In this document: positions 42,861 through 54,093 of the stretch, in pieces
Position numbering within the stretch: the first letter of the stretch is position 1
Layout: each line of letters begins with the position of its first letter
Assembly: GCA_951640165.1 (NCBI GenBank)
Contig: OX621249.1
Coordinates: 9,227,001 to 9,291,000, forward strand
DNA from: Pseudoips prasinana
Lineage: Eukaryota; Arthropoda; Insecta; Lepidoptera; Nolidae
Reading direction: 5' to 3'
Length of the DNA: 64,000 nucleotides
Translations under genes and position numbers: made by a program
Notes under the pieces: model-generated
Database searches by the model: none
What the model was told of the DNA's origin: nothing
The model's input: only the letters and a program-made list of their open reading frames with translations

Positions 42861-43250
42861 CTTGATTTTTTTTTATAAAATAGGATGGCAAACGAGCACG
42901 TGGGTCACCTGATGGTAAATTATCACCGCCGCCCATGGACACTCACAACACCATAGGAGCCGCAAGTGCGTTGCCGGCCTTTAAGAAAAGAATACGCTCT
43001 CTTCTTGAAGGTTACCATATCATACCGGATCGAAAATACCTCCGCAGCTAATTGATTCCATAGAGCGGTAGTGCGTCGCAAAAAGTTACTTGTGAAATGC
43101 ACGGTGGTTGATGACTATTCATCCAGAAGATAAGGATGAAATTTCCACTTTTGGCGAGAGGGTCTGTGGCGGCAGGTATAAGCTCGAACAATATATGATC
43201 GAGTCTTCCCCGAAACTAGCGAGGACTTATACGTTTGAAATCTATGAATT
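42861..43250 (+). mobile_element. Dispersed lepidopteran retroposon fragment
   Basis: GTGGGTCACCTGATGGTAAA, CCGCCGCCCATGGACACTCA and AGTGCGTTGCCGGCCTTTAA are phrases that recur in lepidopteran repeats. Part of this block occurs again at 60735-60800. No ORF. Confidence 0.6.
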
Positions 43251-44616
43251 AATATAGAACGAATAGACAGGGATAAAAATATTGTATTGTACTTTAATAA
43301 GTGAAAAAACACGGCATAATAATATTCTTAAATGATGAGGCACATAAAGTGGTCTTACTACTGACCTAACGTTTTTAAGACGACTATTGAAATAAAGTGA
43401 TAAAGTAAGACTGATGTAAAATTCACATATATATTCTCACCTCGCCATCTATGTTTCTGTGGAATGCGCTGTCTTTTGATCAGTACGTACAAAAGTCGCT
43501 TCCGATTTAAAAGAAATTCAACAGAGGATATACATACTTACAAAGTTATAAGCGGAATTGTTGTGTAACTGTCTTGCCTTGATCTTCATCTGTTACTGAG
43601 AGTTTCCATTGCCTGAAAAAATCACAAATCATTAGATCGAGTTGAACGCGCTCCGATAAGATCAACGAGCCGGTTAAAACAAATGCTTTCTACATCTTGC
43701 ATCTCGCTTCCGCTCGCTCGCAATCGAGTTCATATCGAACCATTGTATTTTTTTTTGTTTTAAGTCATCTGGTTAGGTACCAGATATTTATTTTCTGTAG
43801 TTTTTGATGGGGATTTATTATTCATTTTTAATATATACATATTCTTACGAAAATTGGTTTCTTCACAGAAACCAATCAGTCGATTAAGTCTTAAAATTTT
43901 GGAAGCAGAATGAGAAATACGTTTGTATAAGAAAGTGGCACCTAGGTACAGCTCTTAAGCAATATTCAGTAAAAGGCAGTAAAATAGGAGATAAATACCT
44001 ACATATCTTGGAATGAGACATAATGTTTCTGAATCTCATCGGTGACTGAACAATATATATTTATAACCGTTTAACTTAACAGTCTGGCATCCACTCAAGT
44101 GACAACACTCACGGCGAAAACTCGCTTGGTTAAATCGAAGTAATAATGTACAAACTTTGTTAATAAGCTTGTAAGCGCTATCGAAGAACAGGGATCGGAA
44201 TTGATATCTCATGATGGAGTTGAGATATATCAATATTCTTATAGAAGACCTACTAGTGATTATTAGTGGCGTAGATAGTCGAGCCCCTTATGGTTTGGAG
44301 TAAGTTTACTTCATTACTACGCTAAATCGCTACGCCGTAGCTGAATTCTACGGCGTAGTAATTTCGTAGTAATCACACGTTACATATTTAAAGAAAATAT
44401 TTACGGCTATAAACGTCATATTTTTCTTTAATTATGAAACGTGTGTTTCTTAGAATTGGATAATTGGATAAAATATACAAAATAAATAAATACTCAACCC
44501 GGGAATTTAAACCGTCCCCTTAATACAATTTTATACAACCAATTTGGCAAACATGCACATGGTCCACCAGATCATAAGCATAACATAACTCGTGCACCGC
44601 CGACCGTATGTGATCT
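43251..44616. other. No gene; small hairpin at 44332
   Basis: CTACGCCGTAG / CTACGGCGTAG form an 11-bp perfect stem with loop CTGAATT near 44331-44359. Otherwise unassigned. Confidence 0.5.
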
Positions 44617-44723
44617 GTGCCTCTAGTACGAGTTCCTGCAGTTTACGCAGTTTACGCAATGTATGGGACGAAACTGTACGTGTGATCGAGTAAGTAAACT
44701 GCAGGAACTCGTGCTAGAGGCAC
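44617..44723. repeat. Hairpin with 30-bp arms and 47-nt loop
   Basis: 44617-44646 and 44694-44723 are inverted repeats with a single mismatch (core CGAGTTCCTGCAGTTTAC). Size and shape are compatible with a miniature fold-back element or, less likely, a small-RNA precursor. Confidence 0.9.
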
Positions 44724-44853
44724 TGATGACGTACTCGTAACGCCCATCCGTAACCACAACTATTATAATAATGTTCTTACTTAGAGTGTGTTCTGTAAAG
44801 TGAGAGTGTATGCGTTACCACACTTAAATGTTGCTGCTGTTTAGCTCAGCAGG

Positions 44854-44899
44854 TGGACTTGGTAACGTTTGACCTATGGACTTGGTAACGTTTGACCCC
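44854..44899. repeat. 23-bp tandem duplication
   Basis: TGGACTTGGTAACGTTTGAC is repeated with a 23-bp period (44854 and 44877). Confidence 0.85.
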
Positions 44900-45146
44900 C
44901 AATTTGCGGCTGAAACCTTCAAGACTAGACTATGGATGCAGTTTTGAATACGCCAATAGTAGGAGGCGGCGGGCCAGGCACGCCCTAAGATGAACAACAG
45001 ATTCATTTAGGAAGCGCGGCGCGCACTTACGTACATGGTATTTTTTTCTTACGTAAATATTATTTCGTTGCTGTAATTTTTTTCTTTATCAAGTAACACG
45101 ATTAGACCTCAATCGTCTAGTCAGTTCTATAGGTTCGCCATACATT
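44900..45146. other. Unassigned
   Basis: No supported feature; includes a short GC-rich piece near 44955-45020. Confidence 0.3.
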
Positions 45147-45660
45147 AATGAAATGAAATAATGAAATTTATTCAGCACTTGGGTATTTACATACATTTAT
45201 ACTTGTCAAGCTCACAATGTATTACTTAATAAACACAGTTTAAAACAGTAATTGAAGCAACAAAATATTTTGAATTAGTCCGTCCGTGCGGTCTGTTTCG
45301 TCACATATATTTTTAATATCCTTAAATAAATAATAAATAGCAAGTTACTAAGCTATTATTGTCATATTTAGCAATTGTATATTAAAATTAAATAATTGAA
45401 AACAACGAGCAGTTGGCTAGCCCAAAAAGCTTTCAACCAGTAGCTTAATTTAAGCGACTAATACCTGAGGGCATCCTTATGGGGTTCGGGCCACAGCTCA
45501 GGCGGCCGCTGAAGTAAAAAGATGGAATTCGAAATGGGGGTCAGATCACTTGCACGGGATTAACGATCACGTGTTAATGGGGCAACGCGATCCTCGCCGC
45601 TGAGGAACCTACCCTAGCTAGCCTGCGGCTTTCTCTAGATACCTAGGTAGACGTTGGACG
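45147..45660 (-). mobile_element. LINE-Y 3' region, longer copy
   Basis: Matches 33944-34500 over the tail (AGTGCTGAATAAATTTCATT read on the minus strand) and over 'cctaccctagctagcctgcg', with an extra inner block ('ttaagcgactaatacctgag', 'atggggttcgggccacagct') that also occurs at 59115 and 59718. Confidence 0.7.
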
Positions 45661-45785
45661 TCTACCTGTGAAAATTATTTCACAGGGTGTATGCTTATAA
45701 ATATATGTATGGTGACCCAATCCCTATTATTTGTTCTGCAATAAGTTCTAAATCTGCTTAATTCCTTATTTACTCTCTCAGTATT

Positions 45786-46010
45786 AGAATAGAATAGAAT
45801 AGAATAGAATATGCATTTATTTCTCTCATCACAAAAGTAGTTTACATTTTTTTCTTAAATAAGATGACATTTAGGATGGTACATTTAAGCAGTTATAAAT
45901 GCAACCAGTTTTGTGAGAGACTGGTGCCTGAGTTAGGTTTGGGTAAACCTGTATTACAGGTCACCAGTGCCCCACTCCGCAGATTGAATTAAATATTGCT
46001 TTCTTTGCAA
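45786..46010 (-). mobile_element. LINE 3' UTR with TTCTA-repeat tail
   Basis: TAGAATAGAATAGAATAGAA repeat at 45786-45810 followed by ATGCATTTATTTCTCTC. On the minus strand this is GAGAGAAATAAATGCAT then (TTCTA)n. UTR only. Confidence 0.55.
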
Positions 46011-46277
46011 TTATAATTGCTTGAAACTAGTAAATCTTAATCTATAACAGTAGTGATATAAATAAATAACAGTAATAATAATATTAAAATTAGCTATTGT
46101 GTAAAAAAGTTTGTGTGTTTTTGAGTTTTGAATAGTCTGTAATGGGTATGTATGTAATGGGACTTAGGTTTAGAAAATAACAAACAATAGTGGTATTAAA
46201 CAATAAAGTGTCAAAATAAAAATCGATGAAATGATGTTAGAGCCCTGTGGTAAAGATAATTAGATTACTTAGTTATA

Positions 46278-46355
46278 TTTATACTAGAATTTGAGAGTTT
46301 ATACTAGAATTTGAGAGTTAAATTAGGAAAGATTAAATTAAATTAAATTAAATTA
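46278..46355. repeat. Two short tandem repeats
   Basis: TATACTAGAATTTGAGAGTT occurs twice in a row from 46278. An AAATT repeat follows at about 46330-46354. Confidence 0.85.
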
Positions 46356-46533
46356 CAGGACGAAGCAGGCTTTCGGTCTCATCATAATTAAGTGTTTTTA
46401 GCCAATTACTAATTTTTAATTTACAATCCCGCTTAGAAAGAGGATAGATGCCTAAAGTTTTGTTACACTTATTATATAAGTAAGGCCCCAGATATTGTTT
46501 GGCCTAGGGTTTCTTACTATTCTTGTATCTTTT

Positions 46534-46675
46534 ATAATAATAATAATATTCTGAGACATTATTTACACACAGCCATCTGATGCCAAACTAAGCAGAGCTT
46601 GTACTATGGAATACCAGATCTTCTCTTACATATACTACTTCTTTTTTGTAAATTCTTACTTATATACATACTTAT
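46534..46675 (-). mobile_element. SINE-B, 3' half
   Basis: ATAATAATAATATTCTGAGA tail, then ACACAGCCATCTGATGCC and GCAGAGCTTGTACTATGGA. The head is missing. Confidence 0.75.
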
Positions 46676-47123
46676 ATTAATCGTATACAACCGCAGTCTG
46701 TAATACAGAGGGTTGAGATCTTTCATGCTTCGGCATAGAGAGACTATACTATATATTCACATCGCATATTCTCTACGCGGAAACCAAATGCAATTTCAGT
46801 ATAACCACGCAAAGCAAAATCCATAACTTAAGCCCGTTTCTAAGAATAGAGGTAAAAACTCCAATTAGTGGGCAAGACAATGGCTTTTGATGAACGCCTT
46901 AAAAGAAGTGCAAAGATATAGATCTCTATACGACATTGTAATAAAATGGAACGGCTAATGGTGAGAAATGAGGCTCTATATTCGTAATTAGGGGCTGCAA
47001 AGAGATTTGAAGTCGCTATTAATGGTATGGATGAAAGATTTTAGTATAAATTATCCTCAAATTGGTATATTTCAGAATCACTTAACTTGTTGACTAAAAG
47101 GAACGTAGAAAACGATGTATATA
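46676..47123. other. No gene recognised
   Basis: No supported feature. Confidence 0.35.
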
Positions 47124-47218
47124 TAATAATAATAATATCTAGGGACAATGTCACACAGATCATCCTAGCCCCAAATTAAGCAAAGCTTGTACTATGGGTA
47201 CCAGGCGACGATATACAT
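47124..47218 (-). mobile_element. SINE-A, 3' part (split by Gypsy)
   Basis: TAATAATAATAATATCTAGG to GGCGACGATATACAT. The other half resumes at 52548. Together they make one ordinary SINE-A copy. Confidence 0.92.
47214..47218. repeat. Gypsy target duplication, left (TACAT)
   Basis: TACAT precedes the left LTR and recurs at 52548-52552 after the right LTR. Uninterrupted SINE-A has this word once at that point. Confidence 0.8.
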
Positions 47219-47840
47219 ATAGGTAATTTGTATGCTGCAGTATGCGGGAACTAGATTGCTTCAATAAAACCAAAGTCCGTTCGGTTCACAACTGTATTTC
47301 CCACAACTTCTACACTACCTATAATACTATTCTACAATAATACTATTTACGGGCTAACTACCGAAATACTACAGTGGTAATTAGGCGAACTAATTACGTA
47401 AAAATGAATGTATGCGGGAGTAAAATCGAGCGTGCATTCGCCGTCGAGATAGGTCAGGTACTGTCCGCGATGACCGCGATGACTTTCTAATTTTGCCATA
47501 CCAGCGCGGCAACGGGCGCGATCCCCGAGAGGAGTCGACCGCTGCCGATCATAAACGAAAACATCTTTATAGCATACGCTGTAGTAAGTAGATATTTAGC
47601 ATACGCCACTCGCGTCGCTCGTTCGATTTAACTCGAGTATTATTATAATAGTATGTAAAAGTAATAATAAAGTATATAATAATATGAATATGAATAACTA
47701 AAGCGATACAATGTTATTAATGAACGAAAGATTGAATATTAGAATGATAGAATGAAATGTGAATATTGAAAGAGAAGTTTGACTAATTACATTACAATGT
47801 TATGAAATGAACTAAATACACTGTGTGGTTGAACACTACA
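47219..47840 (-). repeat. 3' LTR (622 bp)
   Basis: In element orientation starts TGTAGTGTTCAACCAC and ends AAATTACCTAT, without the usual terminal CA. A TATAAAG box lies on the minus strand at 47565-47571. Differences from the 5' LTR: one substitution in each of the phrases CGAAATACT, CAGGTACTG and GCCATACCA. Confidence 0.95.
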
Positions 47841-47852
47841 CCACCCCCCTGC
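47841..47852 (-). promoter_or_regulatory. Polypurine tract
   Basis: Minus-strand GCAGGGGGGTGG abuts the 3' LTR. It is the expected primer site for plus-strand DNA synthesis. Confidence 0.85.
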
Positions 47853-47873
47853 TGAGACCGGTGCTACACCCAG

Positions 47874-50800
47874 CTAAGGTCGATAGTAGTTTGGAAAGCG
47901 TACTGTTCTTCCAGATCTGGTCTTTTGCTCGACGTTCTGTGGATTAGGTGTGACATCTGTTCCGGAGCTGGGTTCTGCGTCCTTTTCATCCTCTCTAGCC
48001 AAATATGCTGGCTTCAACCTGTCAATTGTGACGGTGTTCGACTTGCCTTGTACGTCGATCTTGAAGGTCTTGGTACCTCGCAGTAACACCTTGTAAGGCC
48101 CAGTGTATGGAGGGTCGAATGGACGTCGCACAGCGTCATGTCGCAGGAACACGTAGTCCGATGTCGCCAAATCCTTAGGGATGTAGAACGTCTTCTGCCC
48201 ATGACGACTGGTTGGTTCTGGAGACAGCTTCGACATATGAAGTCGAAGTCGTGCCGCGAAGTCAGTGATATCCACGCTACTGGTTGGTGATGGGGTGATG
48301 AACTCGCCTGGCAAGCGCAGGGGCTCACCATACACAAGCTCTGCTGCCGATGCTTTGATGTCCTCTTTCCAGGCGCTGCGGATGCCCAGCAGCACCAAAG
48401 GGAGATACTCGGTCCAGTTCGTGTCGGTGTGACATCTGATTGCCGCTTTTAGCTGTCGGTGAAGGCGCTCAACCAGCCCATTGCAAGCCGGGTGGTAGGC
48501 AGTTGTTGGACGATGCTGACTCCCAAGGATGGCAGTCATTGCGTGGAACAGCTTACACTCAAACTGTTTCCCTCGGTCGGTTGTTATACGCTCCGGACAA
48601 CCAAAGCGAGAGACCCAGCCGGCGATGAAGGCGCGGGCGCAGGTTTCAGCTGAGATGTCGACCAAAGGATAAGCCTCAGGCCAACGCGTGAATCTGTCGA
48701 TGGCTGTGAGGCAGTATCTGTAACAAGAGGATACGGGTAGTGGTCCAACTATGTCAATATGGACATGGGAGAAGCGTTGAGAAGGAACCAGGAAAGTGGA
48801 GGTGGGAGAGGATGTGTGCCGAGAAACTTTGTTTTTCTGGCAGTCTACGCACTCTCTGGCCCATTTTCTGCAGTCCTTCCTCAAACCAGACCAAACAAAA
48901 CGCTCAGATACCAGCTTGACTGTAGCTCTCGTCCCAGGATGGCTTAGGCGGTGCAATGTGTCAAAAACTGGTCTCCGGAATGGCTCTGTAACATAAGGGC
49001 GAGAGTTATTGGTGGAAATGTCACAATAAAGTTCTGATTTGGCATCTGGCAACTTGATTCTCCTAATCTGAAGGGATTTGTTGTTAGTAAGGAGTTCTTG
49101 CAGCTCAGGATCATGGTCTTGAGAACGTGCAAGAGCATCAAAATCAATGGGAACAGCTGTAATTGCTTCGACCCTAGACAGAGCATCCGCGACAACGTTT
49201 TCCTTGCCAGCCACATAGCGGATATCTGTGGTGAATTGGGCTATGAAGTCTAGATATCGGAACTGCCTAGGGGAACATTTGTCTCGGTTGTGATCATAAA
49301 CAAACGAAAGGGGCTTGTGGTCTGTGAAGATTGTAAAATGTCTGCCCTCAACCATGTGTCTAAAATATTTGATGGCCTCGTAAATTGCTAATAGCTCCCT
49401 ATCGTACGGGCTATACTTCTTTTGCGCCGTGGACAGATGGCGGGAGAAGAAAGCAAGTGGTTTCCAGCTGTCATCGGTCCTTTGTTGGAGAACTGCTCCT
49501 ATAGAAGTATCAGACGCGTCTGTATAGATGGAGAGTTCAGCGTTAGGTTCAGGGTGTGTTAACAAGGTTGCTTGCGATAAATTTGACTTACAGGCGTTGA
49601 AAGCTTCTAGCATCTCCGGTGTCAAGTCAATACTCTGCGAACCTTTGCGTTTGGGGCCTGTTAGGACGACGTTTAACGGTGCTTGTAATCGTGCTGCGTC
49701 CGGTACAAAGCGACGGTAAAAATTGAACATACCCAAGAAACGACGCATGTCCTTCACGGTTTGGGGTGGTGGATAGTTCTGCAATGCTTGCACCTTCTCG
49801 GATAGCGGTCGGATGCCATCAGGCGAAACCTCGTAACCTAAGAAAGTAATCTTTGACTGACCAAACTCACACTTTGCCGAGTTGAGCAGGATACCGTATT
49901 CTGTTAGTTTCTGAAATAACTGATGCAGGTGTTCCGTGTGCTGTAATTCAGTTTCAGAAAAGACTAAAATGTCGTCCAAATATCCATAGCAAAATGGTAG
50001 ATCCCTGAGCACCTCGTCCATGAACCTCTGGAAGGTTTGGGCAGCGTTCCTTAAACCAAAACTCATGAATGGAAACTCCCATAAACGAAACGGTGTGGTG
50101 ATGGCTGTCTTTTGTATATCATCAGGGTGTACAGGAATCTGGTTGTAGGCTTTCACTAAATCTACCTTACTGAAGAATCTGCTGCCAGCCAGCTGATGTG
50201 CAAAATCCTGGATATGGCGGATGGGATATCTGTCCGGTATTGTGCGTGAATTTAGGGCTCTGTAGTCGCCACAGGGGCGCCAACCATTATCCTTTTTGGG
50301 AGCAAGATGAAGCGGTGAAAACCAAGGACTCTCAGATCTGCGAGCTGTACCATTGGCCATCATGGCCTCGAACTCCTTCTGTGCGATTTTAAGTTTGTCA
50401 GGGTGTAGGCGACGTGGACGACTGGAAATCGGTGGGCCAGGTGTTGTGCGGATGTGGTGCACTGTATTATGGCTGACCTGCCGTTCTGCACCAGCTGGAC
50501 GAGTAATATTGGGGTACTTACGTAAGATTTCGTGGTATCCTGAATTTCCCCCTACCGCTTTGATCGATGCGATGTTCGCTGTAGATTCAGCCGCTGCTGA
50601 AGCTGTAGCGAAAAGATGTGTCAGGCCGTCGATTAGCCTATAGTTTTTTAGGTCTATTAATAAATTGTAGAATATGAGGAAATCCGCACCGATGATGGGC
50701 TTGGAGACGTCGGCTACTACGAACCTCCAGGTATAAACACGTCGGAGACCTAAATTTAAATTAAGGTTTATCCAACCGTATGTGTCGATAGGACTTCCGT

Positions 50801-51011
50801 TTGCGGCGAAGAGTTGGTATCTGGTTTTGGAGCGCAGCTCTCGCAGTGCCGTGCGCGGGTACACACAAAGGTCGGATCCTGTATCAACGAGGAAGGTTAC
50901 TTTAGTAGTGCGGTCAGAGACGAACAAGCGGCGTGGATTATTGGGGCAGTCGTTAGCCGCTACTTCCGGCTGCCGTTTGTGTTTACCGCGTACGAGCACG
51001 GTGTGGTGCAC
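47874..51011 (-). CDS. pol: Gypsy Pol: protease, RT, RNase H, integrase (1,045 aa)
   Basis: Single open frame with all Gypsy Pol domains. Protease: FLVDTGSD, active Asp about residue 43. Reverse transcriptase: residues about 200-390, [16 protein letters not shown] with the first Asp near 284, and the catalytic box [11 protein letters not shown] at about 342-352. RNase [17 protein letters not shown], Asp near 498, and FTDHKPLSF. Integrase: zinc-binding His687, His691, Cys721, Cys724, then catalytic Asp753 (HIDIVGP), Asp812 (TTDRGKQF) and Glu848 ([11 protein letters not shown]) with D35E spacing. No chromodomain seen. The frame overlaps the end of gag by about 52 bp in the -1 frame, so expression by -1 frameshifting is inferred; the first Met may not be used. 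No stops, shifts or missing catalytic residues. Confidence 0.96.
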   Translation of the reverse strand: MHHTVLVRGKHKRQPEVAANDCPNNPRRLFVSDRTTKVTFLVDTGSDLCVYPRTALRELRSKTRYQLFAANGSPIDTYGWINLNLNLGLRRVYTWRFVVADVSKPIIGADFLIFYNLLIDLKNYRLIDGLTHLFATASAAAESTANIASIKAVGGNSGYHEILRKYPNITRPAGAERQVSHNTVHHIRTTPGPPISSRPRRLHPDKLKIAQKEFEAMMANGTARRSESPWFSPLHLAPKKDNGWRPCGDYRALNSRTIPDRYPIRHIQDFAHQLAGSRFFSKVDLVKAYNQIPVHPDDIQKTAITTPFRLWEFPFMSFGLRNAAQTFQRFMDEVLRDLPFCYGYLDDILVFSETELQHTEHLHQLFQKLTEYGILLNSAKCEFGQSKITFLGYEVSPDGIRPLSEKVQALQNYPPPQTVKDMRRFLGMFNFYRRFVPDAARLQAPLNVVLTGPKRKGSQSIDLTPEMLEAFNACKSNLSQATLLTHPEPNAELSIYTDASDTSIGAVLQQRTDDSWKPLAFFSRHLSTAQKKYSPYDRELLAIYEAIKYFRHMVEGRHFTIFTDHKPLSFVYDHNRDKCSPRQFRYLDFIAQFTTDIRYVAGKENVVADALSRVEAITAVPIDFDALARSQDHDPELQELLTNNKSLQIRRIKLPDAKSELYCDISTNNSRPYVTEPFRRPVFDTLHRLSHPGTRATVKLVSERFVWSGLRKDCRKWARECVDCQKNKVSRHTSSPTSTFLVPSQRFSHVHIDIVGPLPVSSCYRYCLTAIDRFTRWPEAYPLVDISAETCARAFIAGWVSRFGCPERITTDRGKQFECKLFHAMTAILGSQHRPTTAYHPACNGLVERLHRQLKAAIRCHTDTNWTEYLPLVLLGIRSAWKEDIKASAAELVYGEPLRLPGEFITPSPTSSVDITDFAARLRLHMSKLSPEPTSRHGQKTFYIPKDLATSDYVFLRHDAVRRPFDPPYTGPYKVLLRGTKTFKIDVQGKSNTVTIDRLKPAYLAREDEKDAEPSSGTDVTPNPQNVEQKTRSGRTVRFPNYYRP

Positions 51012-51838
51012 CTATTTGCCTTGTCGCCGAATCGGTTGTGGTACCAGCAGTAAGACTCATTTTTCGCCCTAGAGCGCGACCGGCTTCGCCTCCGACTATT
51101 GTTCTGTTCCCTGTCACCCCGTCGGTATCGGTCGGGAGTCTGTGAACGGTGGTATACCTGGCTCTGAAGGGATGCTACCTGCCGTGTCAGCTCAGCGATT
51201 TGGTGCGTGAGTACGCTGATCTCGCTGCATCCGCTGGTGCTCGTGCTGGCCACCACTGGAGTCGTCGGCGCGATCTCGAAAACACGGTCGGCTAGGTCTG
51301 CAACACTTTCAAGTTCTAGGGTATGCTGGGAAGCAATAACAGTTTGTACATTAGTGGGGAGGCGGCTTGCCCATAAAGTACGCTTGAAGGTGTCGGGTAC
51401 TGAAGCACCCGCGAGTGTTTGTAAATGGCGTAAAAATTGGGACGGCTTTCGGTCTCCTAACACCTCGTCCATTAATAACTGCTGGACCTTTTTCTCTGCC
51501 GAAGCAGAAAGACGTTTGACCAGTTCGGATTTTAATTTGTCATATTTCCCTGTAGCGGGTGGCTTTGTTATGACGTCTTTCACCTCAGCGGCGTAGCGGT
51601 GGTCTAATTGTGATGTCACGATATAGAATTTAGTGATATCTGCGCTAATACCGGAAATAATGAACTGACCTTCTACCGGGGCAAACCAAAGTTCAGGCTC
51701 CTCTGCCCAAAATGGCGGCAGCTTTACACCAACCCTGCAAACTTCACCCTCGATGCTCGAAGTCGTCGGTCCAGGCGTAGTAGGTACCGCCGTGGCCGGC
51801 ACTTGCGCGTTGTTGGCCATGTTCGCGTCGGTCTCCAA
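50960..51838 (-). CDS. gag: Gypsy Gag (292 aa)
   Basis: Structural protein that packages the element RNA. It starts at [12 protein letters not shown] after the PBS and is acidic to neutral at the N-terminus. A capsid-like helical region runs about residues 30-195 ([20 protein letters not shown], then [12 protein letters not shown] helices). A basic Arg/Ser-rich stretch follows (about 230-260). Near the end is a single knuckle, C264-x2-H267-x9-C277-x3-C281 ([18 protein letters not shown]). This CHCC order, rather than CCHC, is the hallmark described for CsRn1-clade elements. Length is normal. The 3' end overlaps pol. Confidence 0.93.
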   Translation of the reverse strand: METDANMANNAQVPATAVPTTPGPTTSSIEGEVCRVGVKLPPFWAEEPELWFAPVEGQFIISGISADITKFYIVTSQLDHRYAAEVKDVITKPPATGKYDKLKSELVKRLSASAEKKVQQLLMDEVLGDRKPSQFLRHLQTLAGASVPDTFKRTLWASRLPTNVQTVIASQHTLELESVADLADRVFEIAPTTPVVASTSTSGCSEISVLTHQIAELTRQVASLQSQVYHRSQTPDRYRRGDREQNNSRRRSRSRSRAKNESYCWYHNRFGDKANRCTTPCSYAVNTNGSRK

Positions 51839-51902
51839 ATTCCAATCACGGCGTTACTCCTCGGTCGGCGAAATCCGTCTGGCGTAACGTTGTCGTACTC
51901 AG

Positions 51903-51923
51903 CTCGAACGTCGGGGGTCACCA
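51903..51923 (-). promoter_or_regulatory. Primer binding site, tRNA-Trp-like
   Basis: Two bases inside the 5' LTR, minus strand TGGTGACCCCCGACGT. The complement of an insect tRNA-Trp 3' end reads TGGTGACCCCGACGT, so the site matches with one extra C. CsRn1-type elements are known to use tRNA-Trp. Confidence 0.75.
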
Positions 51924-51925
51924 GT

Positions 51926-52547
51926 ATAGGTAATTTGTATGCTGCAGTATGCGGGAACTAGATTGCTTCAATAAAACCAAAGTCCGTTCGGTTCACAACT
52001 GTATTTCCCACAACTTCTACACTACCTATAATACTATTCTACAATAATACTATTTACGGGCTAACTACCGAAACACTACAGTGGTAATTAGGCGAACTAA
52101 TTACGTAAAAATGAATGTATGCGGGAGTAAAATCGAGCGTGCATTCGCCGTCGAGATAGGTCAGGCACTGTCCGCGATGACCGCGATGACTTTCTAATTT
52201 TGCCATTCCAGCGCGGCAACGGGCGCGATCCCCGAGAGGAGTCGACCGCTGCCGATCATAAACGAAAACATCTTTATAGCATACGCTGTAGTAAGTAGAT
52301 ATTTAGCATACGCCACTCGCGTCGCTCGTTCGATTTAACTCGAGTATTATTATAATAGTATGTAAAAGTAATAATAAAGTATATAATAATATGAATATGA
52401 ATAACTAAAGCGATACAATGTTATTAATGAACGAAAGATTGAATATTAGAATGATAGAATGAAATGTGAATATTGAAAGAGAAGTTTGACTAATTACATT
52501 ACAATGTTATGAAATGAACTAAATACACTGTGTGGTTGAACACTACA
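51926..52547 (-). promoter_or_regulatory. 5' LTR (622 bp), promoter-bearing
   Basis: Same length as the 3' LTR and 619 of 622 positions alike. A TATAAAG box at 52272-52278 on the minus strand is the likely core promoter; no clear initiator chosen. Confidence 0.93.
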
Positions 52548-52712
52548 TACATACTTATATAGATAGATAAATACTTATATACATAGAAAACATCCATGAC
52601 TCAGAAACAAATATGCGTGCTCATCACACAAATATTTGCACTTACCGGGATTCGAACCCAGGACCACCAGCTTCGTAGGCAGGAGCACTACCAACTAGGC
52701 TACGGTGACCGT
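52548..52712 (-). mobile_element. SINE-A, 5' part (split by Gypsy)
   Basis: Begins with the duplicated TACAT and continues through CAAATATTTGTGTGATGAGC to the head GTCACCGTAGCCTAGTTGGT (minus strand). Joins 47124-47218. Confidence 0.92.
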
Positions 52713-53187
52713 CAGACTGCTTGCTGATATATAGTATGTACTTGAGCTGCTCATAGCCAGATCCGCTCACCGGTCTTTAAGCGATCGCCGAAGTAATACA
52801 CGTAGGCATGCAGTCAGTCTACAGATGGGTGACTATCAAAGTGGTTAAATTTCTAAGCATATCCGTTCTTCGGAGGGCATTTTAAGCTTCCGGTTCCGGT
52901 TCTTGTAGAACAGTCGACCTGGTCAAGTTAAGTCAAGTCAACATGCCTTAATATCAGAGGCATACTGGGCGGCTTGAAGAACTCTAAAATCAGGGGTAAC
53001 CACTGCCCTTACGAACAAGAAAAATAGATCATACATATTTTTGTTCTGAACAGGTATGACGAGTACTTACTCAGTCACTGGCGAACTTACAAGATTATTG
53101 TGGTTAATGGTCTTACCCCTGCAAGGTGATTCAGTCTAGCACAGAGCTGGCATTGATATATTTCAGTAGACTTACCGGAGCTCTTCT
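52713..53187. other. No gene; retroposon-like fragment
   Basis: 52855-52915 ('cggagggcattttaagctt', 'ccggttccggttcttgt') resembles a widespread lepidopteran retroposon 3' phrase. Nothing coding. Confidence 0.4.
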
Positions 53188-53427
53188 ATAATATCCTAGG
53201 TCATTATTCATACACGGCCATCTGATCCCAAACTAAGCAGAGCTTGTACTATGGAAACCATATAACTGACACTATTTATTTCTTCTGTAAATACATACTT
53301 GTATAGATAATTACACCCAGATTCAGGACAAACAGATATATTCATGCACACAAATATCTGTCCTGGGTGGGAATCAAAGCTACGACCTGCGGCGTGAAAG
53401 GCAAGCATTTACCAACCACGCTAACAC
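53188..53427 (-). mobile_element. SINE-B copy
   Basis: ATAATATCCTAGG tail, ACGGCCATCTGATCCCAAAC, GCAGAGCTTGTACTATGGA, and the head TTGGTAAATGCTTGCCTTTC with B-box region GCTTTGATTCCCACC. The B box has decayed from TTCGATTCC to TTTGATTCC. Confidence 0.82.
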
Positions 53428-54093
53428 GCTAACGCTACAAACTTACCTATAGATTGGAGAAACAAATTATATTCACACTGTAAGACACAGATTACTGTTT
53501 TGTAAACTAATTTTGCAAATGAATTTACAGCAACATCATAGCAGAAGATAAACATAAATATATTTCCGGCTCGGTAACAAACTCGAACTTTATTCGGTTA
53601 CGAAATGTGAATAAGCGAATTTAATCTATTATATTTCCTCTCTGGAAACAGTGCGAGGGTACTTTTAATTTTATCAAGTTGTGAGCCTTACTGAATGAAT
53701 TATTCAATGGCGATGAAGAATACTTCAATTCAAGCGAAAGAAATTGTTAGGGAAATCTTTAAATACATACTTGTGTTGTTGTTTGTTTTAATTATTGTAC
53801 AGTCAACGCCATGTAAGTTGATACGTTGCAGTTCAAATACCACCCTTATTGCCTCAGTTATAAAGTTACTGTTAAAGTGAAACTGTATCTACCGACATGT
53901 CATGAACTGTACCAACTGACGTAACTTGTACATCCTTGTGGGTACTCAAAATAATGGTTAAGAATGGGAAAATGAGTTTAAATTAATAAATTTTGTTTGT
54001 TATACTTTTAACTAATCATTTATTTTAGTAATTAATTTAAATAAAATGAAAATATAAGCTAAAAATTAGATAAACTACGATACACTATTTACC
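53428..54093. other. No gene recognised
   Basis: A 61-codon plus-strand frame at 53695-53880 has a hydrophobic stretch (YILVLLFVLIIVQS) but no context supporting a gene. Confidence 0.4.

Larger units (their letters stand above)
47219..52547 (-). mobile_element. Complete Gypsy (CsRn1-like) LTR retrotransposon, 5,329 bp
   Basis: Two 622-bp LTRs, a 5-bp duplication (TACAT), PBS, gag, pol and polypurine tract in the expected order on the minus strand. The LTRs differ at three positions, so insertion was recent. The CsRn1-clade assignment uses three features: a CHCC gag knuckle, a primer site resembling the tRNA-Trp 3' end, and the general pol sequence. No envelope gene and no room for one: pol ends 33 bp before the 3' LTR. 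Confidence 0.95.

Noticed and set aside
47874..51011. Endogenous retrovirus with envelope
   Set aside because: No envelope frame and only 33 bp between the pol stop and the 3' LTR; the element is a plain LTR retrotransposon.
53695..53880. Small membrane protein with a hydrophobic segment
   Set aside because: A single short hydrophobic stretch in AT-rich DNA is expected by chance; no supporting context.
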